Made by a program: the position numbers and the translations under genes. DNA of 64,000 nt from Palaemon carinicauda (Eukaryota > Arthropoda > Malacostraca > Decapoda > Palaemonidae). The notes under the pieces were generated by a model, which was given only the letters and a program-made list of their open reading frames with translations, was not told the DNA's origin and made no database searches. Of the stretch, positions 13,587 through 24,494 are shown one piece after another. The number at the start of each line of letters is the position of its first letter. Positions within the stretch are counted from its first letter, which is position 1. The stretch lies in assembly GCF_036898095.1 (NCBI RefSeq), contig NC_090767.1:26765857-26829856 (forward strand), written 5' to 3'.

Positions 13587-14040
13587 GTGCTCGCCGATGA
13601 TCTTCTTACGCGCGCCAGCGCCGATGATCTTCTTACGCGCGCCAGCGCCGATGATTTTCTTACGCGCGCCAGCGCCGATGATCTTCTTACGCGCGCTAGC
13701 GGCGATGATCTTCTTACGCGCGCCAGCGCCGACGATCTTCTTTCGCGCGCAATCGCTGACGATCTTCCTACGCGCGTAAGTGCCGACGATCGTCCGCGCG
13801 CGGGCACTGATGGTTTCCCGCGCGCGCTCGCCAATCATCTAAGCGCGCGAGCGTCGACGATCTTATTAAGCGCACAAGCGCTGACGATCTTCAAGCGCCG
13901 TCGATCTTCAAGCGCCAACGATCTTCTTACACGCGCAAGTGCCAACGATCTTCTTACACGCGCAAGCGCCAACGATCTTCTTACGCGCGCAAGCGCCGAC
14001 GATCTTACACGCGCAAGCGCCAACGATCTTCTTCGCGCGC
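13587..14040 (+). repeat. 27-bp coding minisatellite in the gag position of DIRS B2
   Basis: Imperfect 27-bp units built around GCCGATGATCTTCTTACGCG. On the plus strand they encode a nonapeptide repeat (LLTRASADD), and because 27 is a multiple of three, other frames on both strands are also open. About 16 units, interrupted near 13790-13870 by diverged units. Matching Ser/Thr-rich repeats occupy the same position in B3 (23236-23920). Confidence 0.85.
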
Positions 14041-15260
14041 GCCAACAAACTCCTACGCGAGGCAGCACGCTCCAACATTCTGGTCCACACTGGCTCTTCA
14101 TTCTGATTCTGCACATCAATATGATTCCTGCTCACTCTATGAAGTCTCGCGCGCGAGCATGCGAGCATTTTCAGCAGTCTCCCGTGCGCGAGCCCAGGGT
14201 ATTCCCGTGCGCCCGCATCAGCGCTTCTACAGTCTCTTACGTGCGACCCCCGGGTATTCCCCATCACGCGAGCGCCAGCGCGCTCCCTAGCGCAATCACC
14301 AATACCCTCCCCCGCGCGAGGCTGCCGGACGTCGCGGTAAGGGCGCCCTCCCCTCCCCTCCCCTCCCCTCCCCTCCCCTCCCCAAGCACAGAACAGCGCG
14401 CTTGCCGGTGGGGGGGAAGGTTCCAGAAAGGCCCAGGGACATGCCTTCCTTATCTTTTTACAGGTGATTTCCCCTCCAGAGGGAGTGTCTGACAGTGCAA
14501 CCGTCAGCTGGCAGCCTGGTTTGGGACTAATCAGAGCGGTAGCACAGGCTTTTAAGCTGTTCTCTCTGAGTTGAGCCACAAATCCTTGGCTACATCCACT
14601 CCCCCGATGAGGAAAAGAGGTGTTTCGGACGAGGTAACTTCTACGAGGTCGTAGCTGTCTCCTCGTAAGTCTTCGAGGCAGGCACTCTCCCCCCTGACTT
14701 TTCTCCCTCATCTTGGGACAAAGTTTTCTCGCCCTCAGAAGAGTCACGGGAGGTGAGACGTTCCCCAATCCCACCTGCGCGGTAAAGTCTTCTCGAATAG
14801 GGGTGGAGAAGAGCCTGCCTCCGTCTTGATTGGAGTCCTGCATCCCTCCCGGGAGGGAGTCAAAGGACTCCAAGACAGTAACGGGAGTCCCCTAGCACCA
14901 AAATCTACAGGCTCAGACATTCTTTCGCTATGAGAACGAACCTGTTTGAGCTTAAGGACGTGAAGCAGGCGGCTGAGAGGTGTAGGAAGTCACTAAGACT
15001 CCCTCCTATATGGGGCTTTGACATTCAAGTCCTATAAACCTCCAGCACCTCAGCAACCACGTCCCACCAAAACAACGGCAGCTAAGACAGTGGGGTCTAA
15101 GCCCTTTCCGGTCAAGGACAAGAAAGGCAATTAGTCCCTCAGGGGAGGGAAGAATCCTAGAAGGAGCAGCCGAGGCCGCAAACGCTAGGATTGCCAGTTT
15201 CCCTGCATGTCCGCCAGTGGCGGGATACCTACAAGGTTGCGCAGATAGGTTGCGGCAACT
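14041..15260 (+). pseudogene. Gag remnant of DIRS B2
   Basis: This stretch lies between the minisatellite and RT. Short blocks correspond to the better preserved gag of B5 (38695-40341): for instance the motif AAERCRKSLRLPP near 14970-15005 resembles AAERWRKSYQDS of B5. Stops and shifts interrupt every frame. It also contains a (CCCCT)n run at 14346-14383. Function as Gag is inferred from position and from B5. Confidence 0.45.
14346..14383 (+). repeat. (CCCCT)n pentanucleotide run
   Basis: About seven CCCCT units in the decayed gag of B2; the complement is a G-rich strand that could form quadruplex structures. Confidence 0.9.
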
Positions 15261-16540
15261 CAAGGCCGTTTCCTGGACGATTTCTGTAATCAGTCAGGGA
15301 TATCGCGTCCTGTTCACAACACCTCTACCTCCCCTGAGGACGAATCCGGTGTCATTTAATACCCTTGTCATGGGATCAGCAAGGCGGCAAACTCTGTGGG
15401 CAGAGGTCCAGATTAAAGCATACTTTGGTCAGCATGGGGACCGCAGACACAGTCAGTCTTGCAGTATACCGCAAGACTTCTTGTGTATTCTGGACCTGAA
15501 GGCCGTGTACTTCCAGATCCCAGTCCATCCGCCTTCAAGAAAGTACTTAGGATTCAGCATAGACTACAAGGAGTACTAGTTCAAGGTGCCGTGTTTCGGT
15601 CTCTCCACAGCACCACATGGTTTCACCGGACTGTTCACCCTAATTTCATCATGGGCTCTCAGGATCAGCTTCTGTCTCCTCCATTATCTGGATGACTGCC
15701 TGATCCTAGCAGACTCGGAGTCATTCCCTCTTTGACACCAAGACAAACTTCTACGACTTTGCCAAGATCAAAGGATCATGGTAAGTCTCGAGAAGTCCGC
15801 TCTGCTGCCCAATCAATGACTGGTTCACCTAGGCATGATTATAGACACCAATCTCCATAACACCTTCCCATCAGACGACAGGATAGCAAGGCTGAAAAGA
15901 GTCGCAAGCCCTTTCCTCAGACGAGAAGAGCTTCCAACCCAATCGTGGTTACGTCTCCTCGGTCACCTTTCACCCTTGGGTCGTCTAGTTCTCTACGGTT
16001 GCCTCAGGATGAGGTCTCTCCAGGGGCAACTCAGGTCCTGGTGGAATCAAGGCTGCGATTCCCCGGACACCATGATCCCTATGGATCCTGCGGAACGGAC
16101 GAATCGCCAGTGGTGGATGACAAGCGAGAACCTACGAAGGAAAAGGGATCTTCTCGTTCCTTCCTCCGGTTTGGATGCTGTTTTCGGACACCTCAAAGGA
16201 AGGGGGGGGGGGGGTTGGCCACGTTCTGTACCACAGGACCTCAGGCCTGTGGTCAGAATCAGAAAGGTGCCTCCATATAAATCTGCTAGAGATGAAGGCC
16301 GTTTTCCTGGCCCTTCAACAGTTCCAACAAGGACCTGGCGAATCACTCTGTGGTGTGATGAGCTACTTCACCACAGTAGTGGCTTACATCAACAAGCAAG
16401 GAGGTACCTTTTCAAGCAGCTATCCCATCTCTCAGTAGAGGTACTAAGATAGACTGAAGTCCACTCGATTCCTCTATCGGCTCGCTTCATCCCAGACAAA
16501 GGGAATGTACTCACCGACGGTCGAAGCAGAGCTTCTCAGA
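15261..16540 (+). pseudogene. Broken RT-RNase H of DIRS B2
   Basis: RT motif A appears as LDLKAVYFQIPVHP (about 15490-15530), motif B as CFGLSTAPHGF (about 15592-15625), and the catalytic box as YLDDC near 15686-15700. RNase H follows with SDTSKEGGGG (around 16180, beside a run of G) and YINKQGGTF (around 16385). Stops (for example TAG at about 15577) and several frame changes break the gene. The segment ends near ADGRSRAS, before a DLFAT-type post-RNase H block (about 16610), which is the same order as in B5. Confidence 0.75.
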
Positions 16541-18015
16541 TAATGAGTACCGGGTGGTCCTCGGATCTTCCAGTAGCCAACAATGTCCTGACTTTGTGGG
16601 GTTACCCGACTGTGGATCTGTTCGCTACAGTGCTGACCTTCAAGCTCCCGCTGTATTGCCCCCCCAGTCCCAGATCCCAAGGCACTCTGGCAAGATGAAT
16701 CCCAACAACGGTGGGACAACATCGACGTGTAAGCTTTTCCCTCATTCTGTCTGATGAGGAGGATGCTCAACAAGACCAGAATATTGGTCAATCTCTCGAT
16801 GACCCTTTTGTGGCTCATCACGCGGAATGGTTTCCGGACCTTCCGCAATTCCTAACGGAACTTCCGAGAGAACTCCCTCTACGGCACAACCTACTCAAAC
16901 AACCACATGCCAACATCTTTCACAAAGCCGTAGCTTCGCTTCGACTTTAAGCCTGGAGACTATCCAGCATCTCCTCGCTGAGAGGATTGTTGCAACGAGT
17001 TACGAACGGGATGTCTGGACACCTGCGTAGATCATCCGCTGGGGTCTACCAGGCAAAGTGGCGAGTTCCTGTGGTTGGAGTCGTAAGGGGTATCTCTCCA
17101 CTCGATACCACTATTCCAGCAATAGCGGAGTTCTTCGTATATTTGCGGGAAGAATGCGCCTTTCAGTCTCGGCAATGAAAGGCTATCGCTCAGCCTTAAG
17201 TCTAGCCTTCAGGCTCAAAGGAGTGGATATTTCTCCCTCGCTGGAACTTTCCCTACTCAGACGAAGATATGATCTTACCTGCCCTCAGTCGGAAGTGAGA
17301 CCTCCTCCATGGAATATGGTTCGAGTTCTCGGGTCTCTTAAGAGACCTCCCTACGAACCATTTCGCCAGGCTTCAGATCGCCACCTAACCTGGAAGGCGG
17401 TGTTCCTACTAGCATTGGCCTCGGCCAACCGAGTCAGTGAACTTCATGGTCTCTCGTCGACATCGCCCATGCAAGGGGATGAGGGGAGGTAACGTTCATA
17501 TTCATCTCTGAGTTTGTGGCTAAGACACAGAATCCGGGAGTGCCGGATCTTTGATTCGACTCTTTCCGGATTTCGAGTCTTCGTTTTGTAACAGATGACC
17601 CAGACCTTCCCCTACTGTGTCCAGTAAGGAGTCCGAGGTTATATCTCAAAGAACGGCTGCATTTGTCCCCATGTGCAAGCTTTGTTTGTGAGCACTGGGA
17701 GAACAAAGAGGAGGGTCACCAAGAATACCATCTCTGCATGGATTTGTAGGGTGATCCATCTGTCCCTGAATCCTGACTCTCCTCCTTCATGTCGCCTTAG
17801 AGCGCATGATGTCAGGGGCGTAGCTATGCCCCTGGCCTTCAAGAAGAACTTCTCAGCGACGCAGGTTCTATAAGCAGGAGTGTGAAACCGTCAGACGACG
17901 ACCACAGCCCACTACCTGCAAGACGTGACCCACTGGAGGCTCGATATGTTCTCTATCGGCTCTGTGGTGGCTGCACAACAGCTGGTTTAAACCTCAGGCT
18001 CCTTAATGGACAAGT
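16541..18015 (+). pseudogene. Broken tyrosine recombinase of DIRS B2
   Basis: The first part is the conserved post-RNase H segment (WSSDLPVANNVLTLWG, VDLFATV). The recombinase proper begins near 16990 with MSGHLRRSSAGVYQAKW. Catalytic Arg is seen in SANRVSELHG (about 17420-17450), His and Arg in RAHDVRG (about 17800-17820) and Tyr in AHYLQD (about 17905-17925). Frame changes after 17170 and 17490 and stops near 17870-17885 separate these blocks, so no complete protein can be made. Confidence 0.78.
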
Positions 18016-18477
18016 AGCAGAGGGTTGAGGGCATTATTACCCGGTTTTAGTCTGCATGAAAGAAAAGTTATGTCCGGCCCATATTCTTTTCTTCATCCTC
18101 CCTTCTCTTGGGGAAAGCAGCATCCTAGGTTCTCTGCACAGCTGACTCAAACCACCGTGAGTAAACCATGTTTCCTTGTTTTTCCTAGTATTAAGTTAAT
18201 ACTGTCACGTCCCCATACCCTGACGAGGTGGTATTGGGAAAGTCATAGCCTAAAGTTTTCCATCTAAAGAACTTCAGATCAACTTCCTTGGACGAGTCAC
18301 ACATAATCCTTCACACACAGCTTATGTAGGCCGCAGCCCTGGCATAGCAAGGTGTGAGCGAGGTGCAGGGACTCTTTATTGTTGAGTGCTGACACACTCG
18401 GATAATGAATCCCCGGGCAAAGCCAAAAGCCAGTATGGCTGGGACTTATTCCACCCTTCCTAAGGATTAAGTCACCC

Positions 18478-18576
18478 AGTGTAAATAGCGGGGTTTGTAT
18501 TTCGGTTACGGAACAAATGACAAATTCGGAGATAATTTGTATTTTTCCTAACCATACAAACCTTAGCTATTTACAC
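18478..18576 (+). other. Internal complementary region (ICR) of DIRS B2
   Basis: Its left half (GTAAATAGCG...TTACGGAA, 18481-18513) is the reverse complement of the left terminus at 11241-11280. Its right half (ACAAATGACAAATTCGGAGA through TTAGCTATTTACAC) is the reverse complement of the right terminus at about 18770-18832. The two halves meet without a gap, exactly as a template for joining the two ends into a circle requires. B3 (37005-37102) and B5 (44492-44592) have the same structure. Confidence 0.88.
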
Positions 18577-18589
18577 ATATTTGCCCGCC

Positions 18590-18832
18590 AGCCCTGTCCC
18601 CCGTGAAGCCCTACCTCTAAGCGAAGTGAATCAGTTCACAGGTGTGTGAGGGGGGAGGGGTAGCTAGCTACCCCTCCCATACCCCCTTGCTAACTAGCGA
18701 GGGGATAGTTAACCCTCGTTAAAAATCTAATGGCTCGCCATTTCAGCTACGCTGAAATTAATACCCTATGTAAATAGCTAAGGTTTGTATGGTTAGGAAA
18801 AATACAAATTATCTTCGAATTTGTCATATTAT
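18590..18832 (-). repeat. Right inverted terminal repeat of DIRS B2
   Basis: Reverse complement of the left ITR, with the GGGTAGCTAGCTACCC palindrome, CCCTCGTTAAAAATCTAATG and the terminal AGGAAAAATACAAATTATC. Confidence 0.8.
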
Positions 18833-19185
18833 TAGGAAAAATACAAATTACTTGGAAATTTTTTCATATTTATCATGTCCCCGTTCTACAAACAAGTTGG
18901 AGTCGGGCAATGTATAGATTATGAATGGGCTCACCCCTACTGCATACTTATCTATTCACCTCCCATTGACATCTTTTACTCCTTCCAGCACTGATTGCCC
19001 AGGCTGTCATCCTACGAGGAAAACGAGGTGTCAGGCTGTCTCTGGAGCAGCTCCTATGAAGCACATGAGGTCATCCTGGGACAGTAGCCAGCCAGTTGGT
19101 TTGAGGTTCTCAACCCACCTTAAGGTGAGTCTCCTATGTGAAGAACTGAAGGTTTGTATGTTGCACTGGAACAAGTGACAATGGT
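18833..19185. repeat. Spacer repeat between DIRS B2 and B3 (copy 1)
   Basis: Begins with another ITR-end-like AGGAAAAATACAAATTACTT, then unique-looking sequence including GTCGGGCAATGTATAGATTA and CCAGCCAGTTGGTTTGAGG. It ends with an ICR-like GGTTTGTATGTTGCACTGGA immediately before a left ITR start. A near-identical copy sits at 37300-37640 between B3 and B5. It may be the remnant of a short nonautonomous DIRS. Confidence 0.8.
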
Positions 19186-19217
19186 TCCGTGACTGGAATA
19201 CAAACCAACGCTATTTA
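19186..19217 (+). repeat. Truncated left ITR of DIRS B3
   Basis: CGTGACTGGAATACAAACCA and the following CGCTATTTATGG match the start of the B5 left ITR (37641 onward). The match stops at about 19217, where different sequence begins. Confidence 0.65.
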
Positions 19218-19849
19218 TGGTGGATTTTTGGGCTCAAGCCATGTCGTCCTGATGGAAGGTTCCTAATAGCAGCTTCCAAAGGGACATATGTACTACAGTG
19301 ATATTCCCAGAGAATTTACGTTTAGGTCTCCGGAATTCTAACTCCTGGCGCGAATATCCTTGAAATTTCTCTCAAGGATATCGCATAACATCAGGGATGT
19401 ATATCTTTATATGACACATGCGATCTTCACCCTGAATAGCGTTTTCGCTTTGAGGGGGAAGAGTAGCAATTTTGGAAGGGGAGCTGTTATCAAGGTTACT
19501 CTACTTCCCATACTACTATTGAGTATCGAGATGGCGGACATTCCTAATTCTGTAGCGAATTTGCACGGTGGTGTTTCCTGTTGATCTAACTTTTTCGATC
19601 GATTCTGCAAGGATTATTATGCAATCTCCAGCTTCTTTCGCCTCTGGAAAGTTGAGTTGATTCTTTACAATGTGTATATTTTAGCTCCTGTTTCACATTG
19701 AAATTAGAGTAATTTATTGTGATTAGGAGCTAGGCCTGTTACCAGAGGCGCCATGGGCGCTGTCGTTCGTTAGGCATGTGTTATTTAGTTAGTAGAACGG
19801 CATTCCCGGTTGAAATAGCATTAATTAAATAATTATGAAAGTTATTTAG
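19218..19849. other. Unassigned insertion or flank before the LINE
   Basis: Interrupts the B3 left ITR. It contains no convincing coding frame and no relation to the other repeats in the window. It may be a separate repeat, or the 5' part of a larger insertion that also includes the LINE. Confidence 0.35.
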
Positions 19850-22800
19850 GTGCACTGCCCCCTGTGGCCGCGGGGGCATAAATCAATTAGAATAGCGCCA
19901 ACGTTATCCCTGCGTGTCGTAAGAGGCGACTAAAAGGGACGGGACGAGGGGGCTGGGAACTCCCTCTCCTGTATAAAAAATCCTGTGAGACAGCAACAAA
20001 GAGATGGAGCTGGGGGGAGAGTGACTGCTCCCCGCACTCTAGTTTTGGGGTGTTTGAATGTGCGTGGATGTAGTACGATAGAGAGTAAAAGATGTGAGAT
20101 TGGAAGTATGTTTAGAAGTAGAAGGATGGATGTATTGGCCTTGTGTGAGACAAAGATGAAAGGAAAAAGGGTGAAGTGATGTTTGGTGAAATGTCTGGTA
20201 GAGTGTCTGGGATTGAAAGGGGAAGAGCGAGAGAGGGTGTGGCTTTATTGCTGAGTGAATGGATGACAGGTAAAGTAGTGGAATGGAAGGAGATATCATC
20301 TAGGTTAATGTGGGTAAGGGTTAGGTTGGGTAGGGAATGTTGGGCGTTTGTCAGTGCGTATGGGCCAGGTAGTGAGAAAAGTGAAGAAGAGCGGAATGAG
20401 TTCTGGAATGAATTAACTAGCTATGTAGAAGGACTGGGTAGAAGGAATTATGTAGTTGTTATGGGTGACTTAAATGCTAGACTGGGCGCTGGAGAGGTAG
20501 AAGGTGTCATTGGGAAGTAGGGCGTACCAGGTGAAAATGAGAGTGGTGAGAGACTGGTAGATATGATTGTTGAACAAGAGATGGTAGTAAGTGCTAGCTT
20601 TTTTAAAAAGAAAGAAAAAAATAAGTATACATGGGTAAGAGTGGCAAATGGAAGAGTAGTAGAAAGGGCATTAATGGATTATGTGTTGATAACTAAAAGA
20701 ATTTTTGGAAGATTGAAAGACGTGCACGTGTTTAGGGGTATGGCTAACGGTATGTCTGATCATTTTTTGGTGGAAGGAAAATTGGTTGTAGCAAAAGAGT
20801 GGGGGAATAGAGTAGGTGGATGTAAAAGGGAGCTAGTGAGGGTTGAAGAGCTAATAAAACCGGGGGTAAAAAGTAAATATCAGGAAAGGTTGAAAATGGC
20901 ATATGACGAGGTGAGAGTAAGAGAAACTGGTAATTTAGAGGAGGAGTGGAAGTTAGCAAAAGAAAATTTTGTTGGGATTGCAAGTGATGTATGTGGCAAG
21001 AAGGTTGTTGGAGGCAGCATGAGGAAGGGCAGTGAATGGTGGAATGAAGGAGTGAAGGTAAAAGTGGAAGAGAAAAAGAGGGCTTTTGAAGAATGGCTGC
21101 AGAGTAATAGTATAGAGAAGTATGAAAAATATAAAGAGAAAAATGCGGAAGTAAAGCGCAAGGTACGTGAGGCAAAGAGGGCAGCTGACCTGAGGTGGGG
21201 TCAGGGACTGGGTCAGTCATATGAAGAGAATAAGAAGTTTTGGAAAGAAGTGAAGAGAGTAAGGAAGGCCGGTGCAAGAATTGAAGAGACAGTGAAAGAT
21301 GGAAATGGAAGGTTGTTAAAAGGAGAGGAGGCAAGGAAAAGGTGGGCGGAATATTTTGAAAGTTTGCTGAATGTTAAGGATGATAGGGAGGCAGATATAA
21401 CTGCTGTTCCAGGTGTTGAGGTGCCAGTGATGGGAGATGAGAATGAGAGAGAGATTACATTAGAGGAAGTGAGGAGAGCACTAGATGAAACGAGAGTAGG
21501 AAAAGCATCTGGTATGGATGGTGTGAAAGCTGAGATGTTGAAGGAAGGGGGGGTGACTGTACTTGAATGGTTGGTGAGATTGTTTAATGTGTGTTTTGTG
21601 TTGCCATTGGTACCAGTAGATTGGGTCTGTGCATGTATTGTACCACTATATAAGGGTAAGGGAGATGTGCATGAGTGTTGTAATTCAAGAGGTATTAGTT
21701 TGTTGAGTGTAGTTGGAAAAGTGTATGGTAGAGTACTGATTAATAGGATTAAGGATAAAACAGAGAATGCAATCTTGGAAGTACAGGGTGGTTTTAGAAG
21801 AGGTAGGGGTTGTATGAATCAGATTTTTACAGTTAGGCAGATATGCGAGAAATATTTAGCAAAAGGTAAGGAGGTGTATGTTGCGTTTATGGATCTGGAG
21901 AAAGCATATGATAGAGTTGATAGGGAAGCAATGTGGAATGTGATGAGGTTATATGGAGTTGGTGGAAGGTTGTTGCAAGCAGTGAAAAGTTTCTACAAAG
22001 GTAGTAAAGCATGTGTTAGAATAGGAAATGAAGTAAGCGATTGGTTTCCGGTGAGAGTGGGGCTGAGACAGGGATGTGTGATGTCGCCATGGTTGTTTAA
22101 CTTGTATGTTGATGGAGTGGTGAGAGAGGTGAATGCTCGAGTGCTTGGACGAGGATTAAAACTGGTAAGCAAGAATGATCATGAATGGGAGGTAAATCAG
22201 TTGTTGTTTGCGGATGATACTGTACTGGTAGCAGACACAAGAGAAGCTTGACCGACTAGTGACAGAATTTGGAAGGGTGTGTGAGAGAAGGAAGTTGAGA
22301 GTTAATGTGGGTAAGAGTAAGGTTATGAGATGTACGAGAAGGGAAGGTGGTGCAAGGTTGAATGTCATGTTGAATGGAGAGTTACTTGAGGAGGTGGATC
22401 AGTTTAAGTACTTGGGGTCTGTTTTTGCAGCAAATGGTGGAGTGGAAGCAGATGTACGTCAGAGAGTGAATGAAGGTTGCAAAGTGTTGGGGGCAGTTAA
22501 GGGAGTAGTAAAAAATAGAGGGTTGGGCATGAATGTAAAGAGAGTTCTATATGAGAAAGTGATTGTACCAACTGTGATGTATGGATCGGAGTTGTGGGGA
22601 ATGAAAGTGATGGAGAGACAGAAATTGAATGTGTTTGAGATGAAGTGTCTGAGGAGTATGGCTGGTGTATCTCGAGTAGATAGGGTTAGGAACGAAGTGG
22701 TGAGGGTGAGAACGGGTGTAAGAAATGAGTTAGCGGCTAGAGTGGATATGAATGTGTTGACGTGGTTTGGCCAAGTTGAGAGAATGGAAAATGGCTGTCT

Positions 22801-23230
22801 GCTAAAGAAGGTGATGAATGCAAGAGTTGATGGGAGAAGTACAAGAGGAAGGCCAAGGTTTGGGTGGATGGATGGTGTGAAGAAAGCTCTGGGTGATAGG
22901 AGGATAGATGTGAGAGAGGCAAAAGAGCGTGCGAGAAATAGGAATGAATGGCGAGCGATTGTGACGCAGTTCCGGTAGGCCCTGCTGCTTCCTCCGGTGC
23001 CTTAGATGACCGCGGAGGTAGCAGCAGTAGGGGACTCAGCAGTATGAAGCTTCATCTGTGGTGGAAATGTGGGAGGTTGGGCTGTGGCACCCTAGCAGTA
23101 CCAGCTGAACTCGGCTGAGTCCCTGGTTAGGCTGGAGGAACGTAGAGAGTAGAGGTCCCCTTTTTTGTTTTGTTTTTTGTTGTTGTCGGCTACCCCCCAA
23201 AGTTGGGGGAAGTGCCTTTGGTATATGGAT
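19850..23230 (+). mobile_element. RTE-type non-LTR retrotransposon (LINE)
   Basis: A leader around 19850-19985 with CGTGTCGTAAGAGGCGACTA precedes an endonuclease-RT reading (19985-22978). A 3' UTR of about 250 bp ends near CCCCCCAAAGTTGGGGG (hairpin-capable) and GTGCCTTTGGTATATGGATG. No poly(A) tail or LTRs are present, which fits RTE-like LINEs. The 5' limit is uncertain and I could not define a target duplication. It lies inside the 5' half of DIRS B3. Confidence 0.75.
19985..22978 (+). pseudogene. LINE endonuclease-reverse transcriptase, broken
   Basis: One reading about 1,000 codons long in four pieces. The AP-like endonuclease has LNVRG, LCETKMKGK, SAYGPGSEKSE, VMGDLNARLG and MSDHFLV. 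RT has GKASGMDGVKAEML, MDLEKAYDRVDRE (motif A), LRQGCVMSPWLFNLYVDG (motif B), LLFADDTVLVAD (catalytic box, about 22207-22240) and QFKYLGSVF. The C-terminus has STRGRPRFGWMDG. Lesions: a frame change in an A/G run at about 20162-20175, an in-frame TAG at about 20518-20520, and a frame change near 22236-22245. The domain order and C-terminus fit the RTE clade. With only about three lesions the copy is not ancient. Confidence 0.85.
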
Positions 23231-23235
23231 GGGAC

Positions 23236-23920
23236 TACCACTCTCCGGTTCTGCAGCGCTCTCCTGTGCATTGGTGCTCTCTAACTTGCCAATACTCTCC
23301 TGAGCGCCTGCTTTCTCCAGCTTGGTAGCACACTCCTGCTCACTTGCCAGCTTTGATCTAGCACTCTTTTGCTCGCGGGTGCTCTCCAGCGCACCAGTAC
23401 TCTCGTGCACCAGCACTCTCCAGCGTGCCAGCGATTCAGCTCTCTCCAGCACGATAGCACTCACCAGCACGTCAGGGCTCTGTTGTTTGCTAGTTGTCTC
23501 CTGTGCGTCAACGATCTCCAGCTTGCCTGTGCTCTCCTGCTTCCCAGCGCTCTCCAGCTCGCCAGCACTGTCCTGCACGTCAACGCTTTCCAGCTCGCCA
23601 GAACTGTCTTGCACGCCAGGACTCTCCAGCGCGTCAGCACTTTCCAACGTGTCAGTACTCCTCAGTGGGTCCACTTTCTCCTGCGCATCAGCGTTTGCCA
23701 GCTCGCCAGCATGCCAGCGCTTGCCAGTACGACAGCACTCGCCAGAACATCAGTGCTCTCCAGCTCGCCAGCACTCTCCTACACGCCAACGCTCTCCAGT
23801 TCTCCAGTGTTCTTCAGCACGCCAGCTCTCTCCAGCTCAGCAGCACTCTCCTGCATGCCAGCGCTCTCCAGCCCGTCAGTGCTCCCCAGTGTGTCCACAC
23901 TCTCCAGCATATCATTGTTG
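23236..23920 (+). repeat. Degenerate minisatellite in the gag position of DIRS B3
   Basis: Repeated CTCTCCAGC(T/G)CGCCAGCACT-like units of variable length. Three forward frames stay open and read as Ser/Leu/Ala-rich peptides, an effect of the repeat. The position corresponds to the 27-bp minisatellite of B2, although the unit sequence differs. Confidence 0.7.
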
Positions 23921-23924
23921 CAGG

Positions 23925-24494
23925 GGTTTTCAGACTGTGGCCAGATATAGCACGCAGACCGCCTAGAGTCCGAATGCCGACCACACTCCAACGTTCACTA
24001 CACAAAAAGGTAAAACAGTGGAATAATCATAAATCTGGGTAAAAGGTAAACAATCTAGGATGAACTGGGCACTGGGCACCACCCCTTGATTTTATACTGG
24101 GCAAAGGGACCCAGCTCGAACATTACTTCCCTCTTATCTTCCCTATGAATAGCTAAAGGTGTGTATCGTTAGGAAAAATAAGAATTCTCTCCGATTTTGT
24201 CATGTCATTATTACTTGAAATTAAGAAACACCTACTAGAATAAAAAAAAAAAAACACTGGGTTCTTCTTTATTTAAAATACATTACCTAGCACATCCAAG
24301 AGAGGGATGGTAAACTCTAGAAAAGAGGAGAAATTCTAAGGTTGTAGCTGGGTCCCCTTGCCCAGTATAAAATCAAGGGGTGATGCCCAGTGCCCAGTTC
24401 TCTGGGCATGTTTTTGTTCAGTGGAAAGGTGGATTGTGGTCGGCATTTGGACACTAGGCAGTCTGCGTGTTATGTCTGTCCGTAGTCTGCAAAC
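23925..24494. mobile_element. Small nonautonomous element with long terminal inverted repeats
   Basis: The left arm (about 23925-24125) and right arm (about 24330-24494) are inverted copies. Both contain the GACTGTGGCCAGATATAGCA type end, the CCGACCACA motif and the block CTTGATTTTATACTGGGCAA. No protein frame is seen. The middle contains a piece resembling a DIRS-B terminus (GTTAGGAAAAATA, about 24170). A left-arm copy recurs at 40728. I could not fix a target duplication. Confidence 0.65.

Noticed and set aside
20744..21334. 196-codon minus-strand frame
   Set aside because: Antisense shadow of the LINE reading; low-complexity Leu/Ser/Pro.
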